Of a DNA stretch of 64,000 nucleotides, positions 1 to 9,049 are shown one piece after another (within the stretch, counting starts at the first letter, position 1; the number at the start of each line of letters is the position of its first letter). The notes under the pieces were generated by a model that was given only the letters and a program-made list of their open reading frames with translations, was not told where the DNA came from and did no database searches. The stretch lies in assembly GCF_036203305.1 (NCBI RefSeq), contig NZ_CP108131.1, forward strand, positions 5,828,001 to 5,892,000, given 5' to 3'. The position numbers and the translations under genes were made by a program. The DNA comes from Streptomyces sp. NBC_00190. GTDB lineage: Bacteria; Actinomycetota; Actinomycetes; Streptomycetales; Streptomycetaceae.

Positions 1-2109
1 GAGGAGAAGATCCGCGCCCTGCGCGACGCGGGCTTCGACATGGACCTGGGCGGCGACGACATCACGTCCGTCCAGTACCAGAACGCCAACAACTCCGTCC
101 GCGTGAACGACGAGTTCATGACGGCCGTCGAGAACGGCACCGAGTTCGGCCTGCGCGCCCGCATGACCGGCGAGGTCATCGAGAAGGTCGACGCCAAGGC
201 GCTCTTCCGCAAGCTGGCCGAGGCCGCGTGGGCCTGTGCCGACCCGGGCATCCAGTACGACGGTGTGATCAACAACTGGCACACCTGCCCCGAGTCCGGC
301 CGCATCACCGCGTCCAACCCCTGCAGCGAGTACATGCACCTGGACAACACGTCCTGCAACCTCGCCTCGCTGAACCTGATGAAGTTCCTGAACGACGACG
401 GCAAGGGCAACCAGTCCTTCGACGCCGAGCGCTTCGCCAAGGTCGTCGAGCTCGTCATCACGGCGATGGACATCTCCATCTGCTTCGCGGACTTCCCGAC
501 GCAGAAGATCGGCGAGAACACCCGCGCCTTCCGCCAGCTGGGCATCGGCTACGCCAACCTCGGCGCCCTGCTGATGGCCACCGGCCACGCGTACGACTCG
601 GACGGCGGCCGCACCCTCGCCGCCTCGATCACCTCGCTGATGACCGGTACCGCGTACAAGCGCTCCGCCGAGCTGGCCGCCATCGTCGGTCCGTACGACG
701 GCTACGCCCGCAACGCCGAGTCGCACAAGCGCGTCATGAAGCAGCACGCCGATGCCAACGCCGTCGCGCCGCGCACCGAGGACCTGGACAACTCGATCTG
801 GGCCGCGGCGACCGAGGCCTGGCAGGACGTTCTCCGCCTCGGCGAGAAGAACGGCTTCCGCAACTCCCAGGCCTCCGTCCTGGCGCCGACCGGCACCATC
901 GGTCTCGCGATGTCCTGCGACACCACCGGTGTCGAGCCGGACCTGGCGCTGGTCAAGTTCAAGAAGCTCGTCGGCGGCGGCTCGATGCAGATCGTCAACG
1001 GCACCGTCCCGCAGGCCCTGCGTCGCCTGGGTTACCAGGAGGAGCAGATCGAGGCGATCGTCGCCCACATCGCCGAGCACGGCGTGGTCGTCGACGCCCC
1101 GGGTCTGAAGACCGAGCACTACGAGGTCTTCGACTGCGCCATGGGCGAGCGTTCCATCTCCGCGATGGGCCACGTCCGCATGATGGCCGCGATCCAGCCC
1201 TGGATCTCCGGCGCGATCTCGAAGACGGTCAACATGCCGGAGTCGGCGACCGTCGAGGAGATCGAGGAGATCTACTTCGAGGCGTGGAAGCTGGGCGTCA
1301 AGGCGCTCGCGATCTACCGCGACAACTGCAAGGTCGGCCAGCCCCTCTCCGCGAAGAAGAAGGAAGAGGAGAAGGTGGAGGTCACCGCCAAGGCGGAGGA
1401 CACCATCCGCGCGGCGGTCGAGAAGGTCATCGAGTACCGCCCCGTCCGCAAGCGCCTCCCCAAGGGCCGCCCGGGGATCACCACCTCCTTCACGGTCGGT
1501 GGCGCCGAGGGCTACATGACGGCCAACTCCTACCCGGACGACGGTCTGGGCGAGGTCTTCCTGAAGATGTCCAAGCAGGGTTCGACCCTCGCGGGCATGA
1601 TGGACGCCTTCTCCATCGCCGTCTCGGTCGGCCTGCAGTACGGCGTCCCGCTGGAGACGTACGTCTCGAAGTTCACGAACATGCGCTTCGAGCCGGCCGG
1701 CATGACGGATGACCCGGACGTGCGGATGGCGCAGTCGATCGTCGACTACATCTTCCGCCGCCTGGCGCTGGACTTCCTGCCCTTCGAGACCCGCTCGGCC
1801 CTCGGCATCCACACCGCCGAGGAGCGCCAGCGCCACCTGGAGACCGGCTCCTACGAGCCCCTCGAGGACGAGCTGGACACCGAGTCGCTGGCCCAGTCGG
1901 CCCCGCTGGCCGCCGTCCCGTCGGCCCCGAAGCCGGCGGTCGCCCCGGTCCCGGCTCCGAAGACGGCGCACAGCAACGCCGAACTGGTCGAGATGCAGCT
2001 GGGCGTCTCCGCCGACGCTCCGCTCTGCTTCTCCTGCGGTACGAAGATGCAGCGCGCCGGCTCCTGCTACATCTGCGAGGGCTGCGGCTCCACCAGCGGC
2101 TGCAGCTGA
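1..2109 (+). CDS. nrdJ: Vitamin B12-dependent (class II) ribonucleotide reductase, 5' end cut by the window
   Basis: The enzyme reduces ribonucleotides to deoxyribonucleotides using adenosylcobalamin. The frame is open from base 1, so the N-terminus lies outside; about 702 codons remain of a protein that is usually about 950-970 residues. The active-site motif NPCSE (bases 316-330) supplies the conserved Asn-Cys-Glu set, followed by the partner cysteine in TSCNLASLNL. Two flavours of substrate-binding loop are visible: APTGTIGLAMSCDTTGVEP near base 890 and the GDE-like glycine-rich stretch after it. The C-terminal tail is Ala/Pro-rich and ends in a Cys-rich finger (CFSCGTKMQ...CYICEGCG) that serves as the redox shuttle or zinc site of actinobacterial NrdJ. 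A strong hairpin follows the TGA stop, so the gene ends its transcript. In streptomycetes nrdR usually lies just upstream, outside this window. Confidence 0.95.
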   Translation, partial: EEKIRALRDAGFDMDLGGDDITSVQYQNANNSVRVNDEFMTAVENGTEFGLRARMTGEVIEKVDAKALFRKLAEAAWACADPGIQYDGVINNWHTCPESGRITASNPCSEYMHLDNTSCNLASLNLMKFLNDDGKGNQSFDAERFAKVVELVITAMDISICFADFPTQKIGENTRAFRQLGIGYANLGALLMATGHAYDSDGGRTLAASITSLMTGTAYKRSAELAAIVGPYDGYARNAESHKRVMKQHADANAVAPRTEDLDNSIWAAATEAWQDVLRLGEKNGFRNSQASVLAPTGTIGLAMSCDTTGVEPDLALVKFKKLVGGGSMQIVNGTVPQALRRLGYQEEQIEAIVAHIAEHGVVVDAPGLKTEHYEVFDCAMGERSISAMGHVRMMAAIQPWISGAISKTVNMPESATVEEIEEIYFEAWKLGVKALAIYRDNCKVGQPLSAKKKEEEKVEVTAKAEDTIRAAVEKVIEYRPVRKRLPKGRPGITTSFTVGGAEGYMTANSYPDDGLGEVFLKMSKQGSTLAGMMDAFSIAVSVGLQYGVPLETYVSKFTNMRFEPAGMTDDPDVRMAQSIVDYIFRRLALDFLPFETRSALGIHTAEERQRHLETGSYEPLEDELDTESLAQSAPLAAVPSAPKPAVAPVPAPKTAHSNAELVEMQLGVSADAPLCFSCGTKMQRAGSCYICEGCGSTSGCS

Positions 2110-2134
2110 CATCCGGCTGATGCCGTGATCCGCT

Positions 2135-2170
2135 GAGGCGGGCAGGTCCCTTGGGGGACCTGCCCGCCTC
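2135..2170 (+). terminator. Hairpin after nrdJ
   Basis: A perfect GC-rich inverted repeat (arm GAGGCGGGCAGGTCCC and its complement around a four-base TTGG loop) starts 25 bases after the nrdJ stop. No T-run follows, as is common for Streptomyces terminators. Confidence 0.75.
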
Positions 2171-2250
2171 CGGCGTTCTCAGGCCCGCGATCATTGTGTG
2201 GACGCCGCGTACGCCGCGGACGAGCGAGGGACACGGGGAGACGGGGAACC

Positions 2251-3087
2251 ATGTGGAGCGGTGACGAGCTGGACCTGGACGCGTATCTGGCACGGATCGG
2301 GATCGGGGGCGGGGGCGGGGGCGGGGAACTCCGTCCGGACCTGGAGACGTTGTACGCAGTACACCGCGCACACACCGCCGCCATCACCTTCGAGAGTCTG
2401 GACGTCCTGCTCGGCCGCCCCGTCGAGCTGGACACAAAGGCGATCGAGGACAAGCTCGTGCACGCCCGCCGCGGCGGCTACTGCTACGAGCAGAACTCGC
2501 TGCTGGCCGCCGCACTGGAGCGGATCGGCTTCGAGGTCTCGGGGCGAGGTGCCCGCAACCGCACCCGCGGGGACTCCCTGACACCGGTGACGCACGCCGT
2601 CCTCGTAGCCACCGTCGAGGGACAACCGTGGCTGTGCGACGCCGGGTTCGGCTACCAGGGCCCGCGTGAGCCCGTCCCGCTGGGGCGGCCCGGCGGCGAG
2701 GTGCGGCAGGGGGAGTGGACGTACCGCGTACGCGAGGAGGAGGACGACATCCTCGTGCTGTGCTTCCTGCGCGGGGGAGCCTGGCGCGACCTGTACGCGT
2801 TCTCCCCGCAGCGGTACCACCCCGTCGACTACCTCCTGCTCAACCACTACAGCTCCACCCACCCCCGCTCCGCCTTCATCGGGCGAGTCATCGTCCAGCA
2901 CCCGGGCGACGACGTCCGCCGGGCGCTGGTCGGGCGCGAGCTCACCCGGCTGCACCCCGACGGGCGGGACGAGCGGCGGTCCGTCGGCCCGGACGAGCTG
3001 CTCGACGTGCTCGACCGGGAGTTCGGGCTTCGGCTGCCTGAGCGGGACGCGGCGGAACTGGTGCGGATCCACCGCGCCGGGGACTGA
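2251..3087 (+). CDS. nat: Arylamine N-acetyltransferase
   Basis: Transfers acetyl from acetyl-CoA to aromatic amines and hydrazines, in the cytoplasm. The Cys-His-Asp triad is complete: Cys78 in RRGGYCYEQN, His115 in VTHAVL and Asp130 in LCDAGFG, positions close to those of mycobacterial NATs. Length 278 aa fits the family. The start chosen is the ATG preceded by GGGGAGACGGGG; an ATG 57 bases upstream in frame has no comparable ribosome site. The N-terminal region has a run of seven glycines (residues about 19-25) encoded by a GGGGGC repeat, which relatives I recall do not have. The gene stands alone between nrdJ and a YdbC-type gene on the same strand. Its physiological substrate cannot be told from sequence. 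Confidence 0.9.
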   Translation: MWSGDELDLDAYLARIGIGGGGGGGELRPDLETLYAVHRAHTAAITFESLDVLLGRPVELDTKAIEDKLVHARRGGYCYEQNSLLAAALERIGFEVSGRGARNRTRGDSLTPVTHAVLVATVEGQPWLCDAGFGYQGPREPVPLGRPGGEVRQGEWTYRVREEEDDILVLCFLRGGAWRDLYAFSPQRYHPVDYLLLNHYSSTHPRSAFIGRVIVQHPGDDVRRALVGRELTRLHPDGRDERRSVGPDELLDVLDREFGLRLPERDAAELVRIHRAGD

Positions 3088-3119
3088 CCCGGGCCGCGCC
3101 GGGACCGTACGATGGCGCA

Positions 3120-3725
3120 GTGCTGGTCAAGTGGATTCGCTGCACGGTGACGGACCGACGCGGGTTCGAGCGCGGACAGCGAAAATGGGCGGGGCTGCCA
3201 GGCGAGCCGGGATTCCGGGGACAAGGCGGCGGCTGGAGCCGGGGCCGGCAGGGGGTCGCGCATGTCTTCGCGTTCTGGGAGAGCCGTTCCTTCTACGACT
3301 CTTTCATGGCCCGCAGCCACGACCGGCTCGCCGCGGCGCAGCACGGCACCTACACCGATGCGCGGGTCACGCTCTTCGACCACCGCTTCGATGTGAAGAC
3401 CGGGTTCGAGCCGCGCTTCACCGACGCCGACGTCGTCCGGGTGGCGCACACCCGTGTCCGGGAAGGGCGAGTGGACCACTTCGCCCTCATGCAGGAGAAG
3501 GTGTGGAATCCGGCCATGGCCGGTTCGCCGGGCATGATCCGCGGCCTTTTCGGGGAGGCCCCGGGCCGGGAGTTCCTGGTGCTGTCGATGTGGCACGCGG
3601 CCGCGGAGCACGGCAAGTACCGGCAGGAGCGGGTCGAGCGGCTCTCCCTGCGCGCCCAGATCCAGGCCGACATCGAGGCCCTCACCGGTGACGTCGTCGA
3701 CCTCGAACCCTCCTGGACGGTATGA
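3120..3725 (+). CDS. YdbC-like protein (DUF4937), function unknown
   Basis: A 201-residue cytoplasmic protein starting at GTG. The opening MLVKWIRCTVTDRRGFERGQ and the HVFAFWESRSFYDSFM segment match the conserved YdbC/DUF4937 family found across actinobacteria and Bacillus, as I recall it. Two similar halves are visible: each has a hydrophobic strand, a Trp or His (AFWESRSFYDSFM, SMWHAAAEHGKY) and a basic helix, so it is plausibly a dimeric alpha/beta-barrel-like (monooxygenase-fold) duplication. This last point is inference. No catalytic motif is recognisable. It lies 33 bases after nat on the same strand. Confidence 0.75.
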   Translation: MLVKWIRCTVTDRRGFERGQRKWAGLPGEPGFRGQGGGWSRGRQGVAHVFAFWESRSFYDSFMARSHDRLAAAQHGTYTDARVTLFDHRFDVKTGFEPRFTDADVVRVAHTRVREGRVDHFALMQEKVWNPAMAGSPGMIRGLFGEAPGREFLVLSMWHAAAEHGKYRQERVERLSLRAQIQADIEALTGDVVDLEPSWTV

Positions 3726-3796
3726 CCGTACGACGACCGGCGGGCCTACCGGCGTGCCCGGCCGGTCGGCTCCCGGTGGCCGAATAGGGTCGGGGG

Positions 3797-4456
3797 ATGT
3801 CTCGACCACGCCGCATCGTCCTTGTCCGGCACGGGGAATCCGAGGGAAACGCCGACGACTCGGTGTACGAACGGGAACCCGACCACGCGCTGCGGCTGAC
3901 CAGGAACGGCCGCGAGCAGGCCGCGGCGGTCGGCGAGCGGCTGCGCGAGCTCTTCGGTGACGAGACGATCAGTGCGTACGTCTCCCCGTACCGCCGGACC
4001 CTGCAGACCTTCCGGGAGCTGCGGCTGGATCCGACGCGGGTCCGGATGCGCGAGGAGCCGAGGCTGCGCGAGCAGGACTGGGGAAACTGGCAGGACCGGG
4101 ACGACGTACGGCTCCAGAAGGCGTACCGGGACGCGTACGGCCACTTCTTCTACCGCTTCGCGCAAGGGGAGTCGGGCGCCGACGTGTACGACCGTGTCGG
4201 GTCCTTCCTGGAGAGCCTCTACCGCAGCTTCGAGGCCCCGGACCACCCCGAGAACGTGCTGCTGGTGACGCACGGGCTGACCATGCGGCTGTTCTGCATG
4301 CGGTGGTTCCATTGGTCGGTGGCCGAGTTCGAGGCCCTGTCCAACCCCGGGAACGGCGAATTCCGGACGCTCGTGCTGGCACCGGACGGCCGGTACCGGA
4401 TGGACCGCCCGTTTGAGCGCTGGACCACACCCGAGCCTTATGACCTGGACGGCTAG
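3797..4456 (+). CDS. Histidine phosphatase family protein (phosphoglycerate-mutase-like)
   Basis: The N-terminal signature VRHGESEGN contains the phospho-accepting His12, and LLVTHGLTMR near residue 155 supplies the second catalytic His. Arginines in YVSPYRRTLQT complete the phosphate pocket. Length 219 aa is usual for the branch-2-free, broad-specificity members of this superfamily; the true substrate could be a sugar phosphate, nucleotide or protein. The start ATG is preceded by GGGTCGGGGG. It is followed after 11 bases by an ADP-ribosylglycohydrolase gene and probably shares its transcript. Confidence 0.88.
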   Translation: MSRPRRIVLVRHGESEGNADDSVYEREPDHALRLTRNGREQAAAVGERLRELFGDETISAYVSPYRRTLQTFRELRLDPTRVRMREEPRLREQDWGNWQDRDDVRLQKAYRDAYGHFFYRFAQGESGADVYDRVGSFLESLYRSFEAPDHPENVLLVTHGLTMRLFCMRWFHWSVAEFEALSNPGNGEFRTLVLAPDGRYRMDRPFERWTTPEPYDLDG

Positions 4457-4467
4457 AGTGACCCGCG

Positions 4468-5385
4468 ATGACCCCTGACTCCACTCCCGAACGGCGCTAC
4501 GCACGCGCCATGTCCAGCCTCCGCGGGCTGGCGCTGGGCGATGCCCTGGGCTCCCAGTACTTCGTCCCCGTGAACTACCCGCGCCTCAAGCGGCGCGAAC
4601 TCCCTGCCGGCACCGAGACGTGGCAGTGGACCGACGACACCGAGATGGCCTGTTCGGTGGTGGCCGTGCTCGCCGAGCACGGTCGCATCGACCAGGACGC
4701 GCTGGCCGGCTCGTTCGCCCACCACCACGACTTCGACCGGGGCTACGGGCCCGCCGTGAACCGGATGCTCCGCCTGATCCGGGAAGGCGAGGACTGGCGC
4801 ACGCTGGCCGCCGAGCTGTTCAACGGGCAGGGCTCGTGGGGCAACGGCGCCGCGATGAGGATCGCGCCGCTGGGCGCCTGGTACGCGGACGACCCCGAGC
4901 AGGCCACGCACCAGGCGGAGATCTCCGCCTACACCACCCACCAGCACCGCGAGGCCGTCTGCGGGGCCATGGCCGTCGCCGCCGCGGCCGCGCTCGCGGC
5001 GGCCCCGGCCGGACCGCCGAAGGCCGCCGACCTGCTGGACGGCGTGATCGCACTGGTGCCGCGCAGCGCCGTGGGCGCCGGAGTACGGCGGGCACGGGAC
5101 ATGCTCGACTACGGCGATGCGACGACGGTCGCGGCAGTACTGGGCTGTGGGCGGCGCACGAGCGCCCATGACACCGTGCCGTTCGCGCTGTGGTCGGCGG
5201 CGCGGTCGCTTGACGACTACGAGCGGGCGTTCTGGACCACCGCGCAGGTGGGCGGGGACGTCGACACGACCTGCGCGATCGTCGGCGGGGTGCTGGGCGC
5301 ACGCGGTGACGAGGTGCTGCCGGCCGCGTGGCTGGCGCGTACCGAGGCCCTGCCGGCCTGGCTGCCGGAGGCCGCGACGCGATAG
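4468..5385 (+). CDS. ADP-ribosylglycohydrolase family protein
   Basis: A 305-residue member of the ARH/DraG fold, which removes ADP-ribose from proteins or small molecules with two Mg ions. Metal-binding motifs are all present: GLALGDALGS near residue 15, WTDDTEM near residue 53 and GGDVDTTCAIVGG near residue 268. The spacing of these three blocks is normal for the family. It starts 11 bases after the phosphatase stop, which suggests cotranscription; an ADP-ribose/phosphate clean-up unit is possible but is inference only. Confidence 0.88.
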   Translation: MTPDSTPERRYARAMSSLRGLALGDALGSQYFVPVNYPRLKRRELPAGTETWQWTDDTEMACSVVAVLAEHGRIDQDALAGSFAHHHDFDRGYGPAVNRMLRLIREGEDWRTLAAELFNGQGSWGNGAAMRIAPLGAWYADDPEQATHQAEISAYTTHQHREAVCGAMAVAAAAALAAAPAGPPKAADLLDGVIALVPRSAVGAGVRRARDMLDYGDATTVAAVLGCGRRTSAHDTVPFALWSAARSLDDYERAFWTTAQVGGDVDTTCAIVGGVLGARGDEVLPAAWLARTEALPAWLPEAATR

Positions 5386-5557
5386 CGGAAGGTGGCCCGT
5401 GGCGTCCGGGAGCGGGGTGAAATACCCCGTTCCGATTGTCACGGTCCTGCCACAGGAGTCTTTTGATCCTGTTCAAAACTGCATGGCACCGGCCTACTCT
5501 GTCCGCTCCGCCGCCCCCATCGGAACTCGGGGGCGGACGACAGGGGAGGGGAACCCG

Positions 5558-7333
5558 ATGTCAGAGAACACCGACGGGGTGGACGACACCGCGGCCGGCA
5601 CCGCAACCGAGGGCGCGGCCAACGGGACGTCGAGCGGTGGGTCCAACGAAGCGTCCGCGGCCGGAGATCCACCCGCGGGCACGGCTCCGACCGCAGGCAG
5701 ACCCGCCGGAGCGGCCGGACCCGCCGGAGCGGCCGGACCTGCAGGGCCGGGCGTCGGAGCCCCGGCCGACGCCGCCGCCTGGCAGGCCTGGCAGGAGCAG
5801 CAGCGGCGCGAACGGGCCGCCGCGGCCCGCGCCAAGGCCGCCGCGCCGCCCGCGTGGGCCGTACTCGTGCGGCCCGCCCAGGCCGCCCCCATCGGGACCG
5901 CCACCCTCGCCGCGGCCGGCCTCGCGGGACTCGCCGCGGCCCTGCTCCTCGGCGACGGCATGGGCCCTGGCCTGCTGCTCGCCATCGTGCCCGCCGTCGT
6001 CGCCGCGTACGCCGCCGCCCGCACGGCCCGTCGTACGGCCCGCCCCTGGACCGTGGTCTGGGCGATAGGCTGCCTCGCACTCCTGGCCGTACCCGCCCTG
6101 CGCGACTCGGCGTGGCCGTCCACCCTCGCGATCCTCTCCGCCGTCCTGCTCGGCGCGCTGGCCCTGCACGGCAGCCGCACCTGGCCCGGAGTCCTGCTCA
6201 GCCCGCTCGGCTTCTTCGAAGCTGCCGTGTCCGGCGTCGGCTGGGCCTGGTCCGGCCTGCGCTCGCGCAGCGGCGTCAGCAAGGACCGCTGGCTGCCGGT
6301 CGCCAAGGCCGGCGCCGTGGCGGTGGCCCTCCTGCTGCTCTTCGGCACGCTGTTCGCCTCGGCCGACGCGGCGTTCGCCGATCTGCTGGGCGGGCTGACG
6401 CCCGACATCTCCATCGGGGACGGGCCCCTGCGGATCCTGCTCTTCCTCGTCGGCGCCCTCCTCGCGCTGGCCGCCGCCCGCACCGCCGCGGCCCCGCTGC
6501 GCTGGGACCGGATCAAGGTGACCCCCGGCAGGCCGAGGTCCCGCGTCGAATGGGCCCTTCCGCTCGTCCTGCTCAACCTGCTGTTCGCCGGCTTCAACGC
6601 CGTGCAGCTGGCCGTTCTGTTCGGCGGCTACGACAAGGTCCTGGAGAGCACCGGCCTCAGCTACGCCGAGTACGCCCGGCAGGGTTTCTGGCAGTTGCTC
6701 TGGGCCACCCTGCTCACTCTCGCAGTGATCGCCCTCGCGCTGCGCTGGGCCCCGCGCGACGGCGCGGGCGACCGCCGCTTCGTCCGCGTCGTCCTCGGGG
6801 CGCTGTGTGCGCTGGCCCTGGTCGTCGTCGCCTCCGCGCTGCGCCGGATGGACCTCTACGTGGACGCGTACGGCCTGACCAGGCTGCGCGTGTCGGTGGC
6901 CGCGATGGAGCTGTGGCTCGGGCTGGTCATCGTACTGATCATGGCAGCCGGGGTGTTCGGCGCGCGCTGGCTGCCGCGCGCGGTCGCGGGGAGCGTGGCG
7001 GCCGGCGTCATGGCCTTCGGCCTGCTGTCCCCGGACGGGACGGTCGCCGAGAGCAACGTGGCCCGGTTCCAGGCGGACGGCAAGATCGACCTGGCCTACT
7101 TCCAGAGCCTGTCGGCGGACGCCGTGCCGGCCCTGGACCGGCTGCCCGAGCCCCGCAGGTCCTGCGCCCTGTACGGGATCAGTGCCGAAATCTCCAGGGC
7201 GGGCGACGTCCCGTGGTACGCCATGAGCCTCGGCGAGCACCGGGCCCGCCAGATTCTGCGCGAGCGGCCGGTGACCGCGTCGTACGAGGTCTGTTCGCGC
7301 CTCGGCGCGTTCGGCAGCCGCATCGAGTACTAG
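5558..7333 (+). CDS. DUF4173-type polytopic membrane protein
   Basis: 591 residues. The first 100 residues are acidic and then Ala/Gly/Pro-rich with a short tandem repeat (AAGPAGAAGPAGP), followed by a basic segment and about ten hydrophobic helices (first pair near residues 108-150, last near 470). The core matches the DUF4153/DUF4173 family of actinobacterial membrane proteins, of unknown function. After the helices a roughly 90-residue tail contains LPEPRRSCALYGIS and a DWxAMSLGE-like stretch. The ATG chosen has GACAGGGGAGGGG upstream; in-frame starts further up would overlap the preceding gene. A possible promoter lies at 5472-5500 (TTCAAA, 17 bases, TACTCT). Confidence 0.8.
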   Translation: MSENTDGVDDTAAGTATEGAANGTSSGGSNEASAAGDPPAGTAPTAGRPAGAAGPAGAAGPAGPGVGAPADAAAWQAWQEQQRRERAAAARAKAAAPPAWAVLVRPAQAAPIGTATLAAAGLAGLAAALLLGDGMGPGLLLAIVPAVVAAYAAARTARRTARPWTVVWAIGCLALLAVPALRDSAWPSTLAILSAVLLGALALHGSRTWPGVLLSPLGFFEAAVSGVGWAWSGLRSRSGVSKDRWLPVAKAGAVAVALLLLFGTLFASADAAFADLLGGLTPDISIGDGPLRILLFLVGALLALAAARTAAAPLRWDRIKVTPGRPRSRVEWALPLVLLNLLFAGFNAVQLAVLFGGYDKVLESTGLSYAEYARQGFWQLLWATLLTLAVIALALRWAPRDGAGDRRFVRVVLGALCALALVVVASALRRMDLYVDAYGLTRLRVSVAAMELWLGLVIVLIMAAGVFGARWLPRAVAGSVAAGVMAFGLLSPDGTVAESNVARFQADGKIDLAYFQSLSADAVPALDRLPEPRRSCALYGISAEISRAGDVPWYAMSLGEHRARQILRERPVTASYEVCSRLGAFGSRIEY

Positions 7334-7337
7334 TAGG

Positions 7338-7380
7338 GGGCGCGGCACGGGGTCCGGGCACGGGGCACGGTGCCGCGCCC
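7338..7380. terminator. Bidirectional hairpin between convergent genes
   Basis: Perfect 11-bp arms (GGGCGCGGCAC at 7338-7348 and its complement at 7370-7380) sit in the 70-base gap between the DUF4173 gene and the oppositely oriented exporter gene, so the hairpin can end both transcripts. Confidence 0.65.
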
Positions 7381-7403
7381 GGATCCCGTACGTCGGGGCC
7401 GGC

Positions 7404-8957
7404 TCAGGCCGCCGGACCGCTCTTCGCGGCGGCTCCGTTGAGGGCATCCAGGTCGCTCTTGCGCACCCTGATCACCAGCAGCGCGGTGGCAAGGGCGAGA
7501 CCGGCCATCGCCACGGCGGCGCCGAACGCGGTGGAGATGCCCTGGGTGAGCACGAGATCGCCCCAGGGATCGGGCAGCTGGCCGGTCTCGTTGAAGGCGG
7601 CCAGCTGTTCCGGCCGAGCCTGCGCCATGAAGACGGGGACCTGCTGGTCAGCCTCGGTGCGGGCGGCCGTGCCGAAGACGGTGACCAGGATGGACAGCCC
7701 CAGGGAACCGCCCACCTGCTGGCTGGCGTTGAGCAGTCCGGAGGCCGCGCCCGCCTCTCTCGGCGCGACTCCGGAGACGGCGGTGAGGGTGAGGGTCACG
7801 AAGTTGAGCCCCATGCCGAAGCCGAACAGCAGCATCGGCCCGAGCACCCCGGCGAGGTACGAGGAGTCGGTCCGGATGAAGGTCAGCCAGGTGAGCCCGG
7901 TGCCTACGAGGGCGGTTCCGGTGACCATGAACGGCTTGGGGCCGAAGCGGGGCAGGAAGCGCTGGGAGAGACCCGCGGCCGTGACGATGGCGACGGTCAC
8001 GGGTAGGAACCCGAGTCCGGACTGGATCGGGGAGAAGCCCAGAACGTTCTGCACGAACTGGACGATGAAGAAGAACATCCCGAACATCGCCGCGGCGAGA
8101 CCGAGCATGATCAAGTACGTGCCGGCTCGGTTGCGGTCGGCGAACATCCGCAGCGGGATGATCGGTTCGGCGGCCCGGGACTCGATGGCGACGAAGAGCG
8201 CGAGCAGGACGACGGCAGCGGCGAACGAGCCGAGCGTGAGGGAGTCGCGCCAGCCGTCTTCCGAGGCGCGGATGAACCCGTAGACCAGCGAGGCCATGCC
8301 GCCGGTGGAGGTGAGGGCGCCGGCGACGTCGAAGCGGCCGGGGTGGCGCTCGGACTCGCTGATGTAGAGCGGGGCGAGGATCGCGATCAGCACGCCGATC
8401 GGCACGTTGACGAAGAGCACCCAGCGCCAGTCGAGCCACTCGGTCAGCATGCCGCCGGCCAGCAGGCCGATGGCGCCGCCGCCCGCGGAGACGGCGGCGA
8501 ACACCCCGAAGGCCCGGTTCCGTTCGGGGCCCTCGGGGAAGGTCGTGGTGATCAGGGCGAGCGAGGTCGGGGAGGCGATCGCACCACCGACGCCCTGGAG
8601 GGCGCGGGCTGCGAGCAGCTGCCAGGGTTCCCGGGCGAAACCGCCGAGGAGGGAGGCCAGGGTGAAGAGCAGGATTCCGGCCATGAACACGCGGCGCCGG
8701 CCCAGGATGTCGCCGGCCCGGCCGCCCAGCAGGAGCAGGCCGCCGAAGGTGAGCGTGTAGGCGCTCAGTACCCAGGAGAGGTCGGTGGTGCTGAAGCCGA
8801 GGGCGGTCTGGATGTGCGGGAGCGCGATGTTCACGATCGTCGCGTCGAGGACGACCATGAGCTGGCATGCGGCGATGACGGTGAGCGCCACGCCGGGGCG
8901 CCCCTCCCGGCGGGCCGCGCCCGGTATCCGGGGTTTGGTGAGTTGAGAGCTTGTCAC
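7404..8957 (-). CDS. DHA2-family MFS multidrug exporter
   Basis: 517 residues with the 14-helix pattern of EmrB/QacA-type proton antiporters. The antiporter motif C region is visible in LAGGMLTEWLDWRWVLFVNVPIG, motif A as GGRAGDILGRRRVFMAG, and the first helix carries LDATIVNIALPHIQTAL with the Asp typical of the group. The GTG start chosen has GGGGGGATC six bases upstream; an upstream in-frame GTG at 8999 overlaps an operator-like palindrome and is unlikely. The promoter region carries GTGAACG half-sites typical of TetR-type control, but no regulator gene is adjacent. The substrate cannot be named. Confidence 0.9.
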   Translation of the reverse strand: MTSSQLTKPRIPGAARREGRPGVALTVIAACQLMVVLDATIVNIALPHIQTALGFSTTDLSWVLSAYTLTFGGLLLLGGRAGDILGRRRVFMAGILLFTLASLLGGFAREPWQLLAARALQGVGGAIASPTSLALITTTFPEGPERNRAFGVFAAVSAGGGAIGLLAGGMLTEWLDWRWVLFVNVPIGVLIAILAPLYISESERHPGRFDVAGALTSTGGMASLVYGFIRASEDGWRDSLTLGSFAAAVVLLALFVAIESRAAEPIIPLRMFADRNRAGTYLIMLGLAAAMFGMFFFIVQFVQNVLGFSPIQSGLGFLPVTVAIVTAAGLSQRFLPRFGPKPFMVTGTALVGTGLTWLTFIRTDSSYLAGVLGPMLLFGFGMGLNFVTLTLTAVSGVAPREAGAASGLLNASQQVGGSLGLSILVTVFGTAARTEADQQVPVFMAQARPEQLAAFNETGQLPDPWGDLVLTQGISTAFGAAVAMAGLALATALLVIRVRKSDLDALNGAAAKSGPAA

Positions 8958-8981
8958 TGAGGATCCCCCCAAAGTGAATGG

Positions 8982-9046
8982 GTGAACGCAACCGTTCACT
9001 GTGGGACCACGGTAGGAGCGAATCCTTAGTGAACGAAAGGATTCAC
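8982..9046. promoter_or_regulatory. Paired GTGAAC palindromes, candidate TetR-type operators
   Basis: GTGAACG-CAAC-CGTTCAC (8982-8999) is a perfect inverted repeat just upstream of the exporter start. About 40 bases further a second copy of GTGAACG (9029-9035) pairs with ATTCAC (9041-9046), and this site is also bracketed by AATCCTT...AAGGATT. Spacing and symmetry are those of repressor operators of DHA2 exporters. The cognate regulator must be encoded elsewhere. Confidence 0.55.
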
Positions 9047-9049
9047 CGG

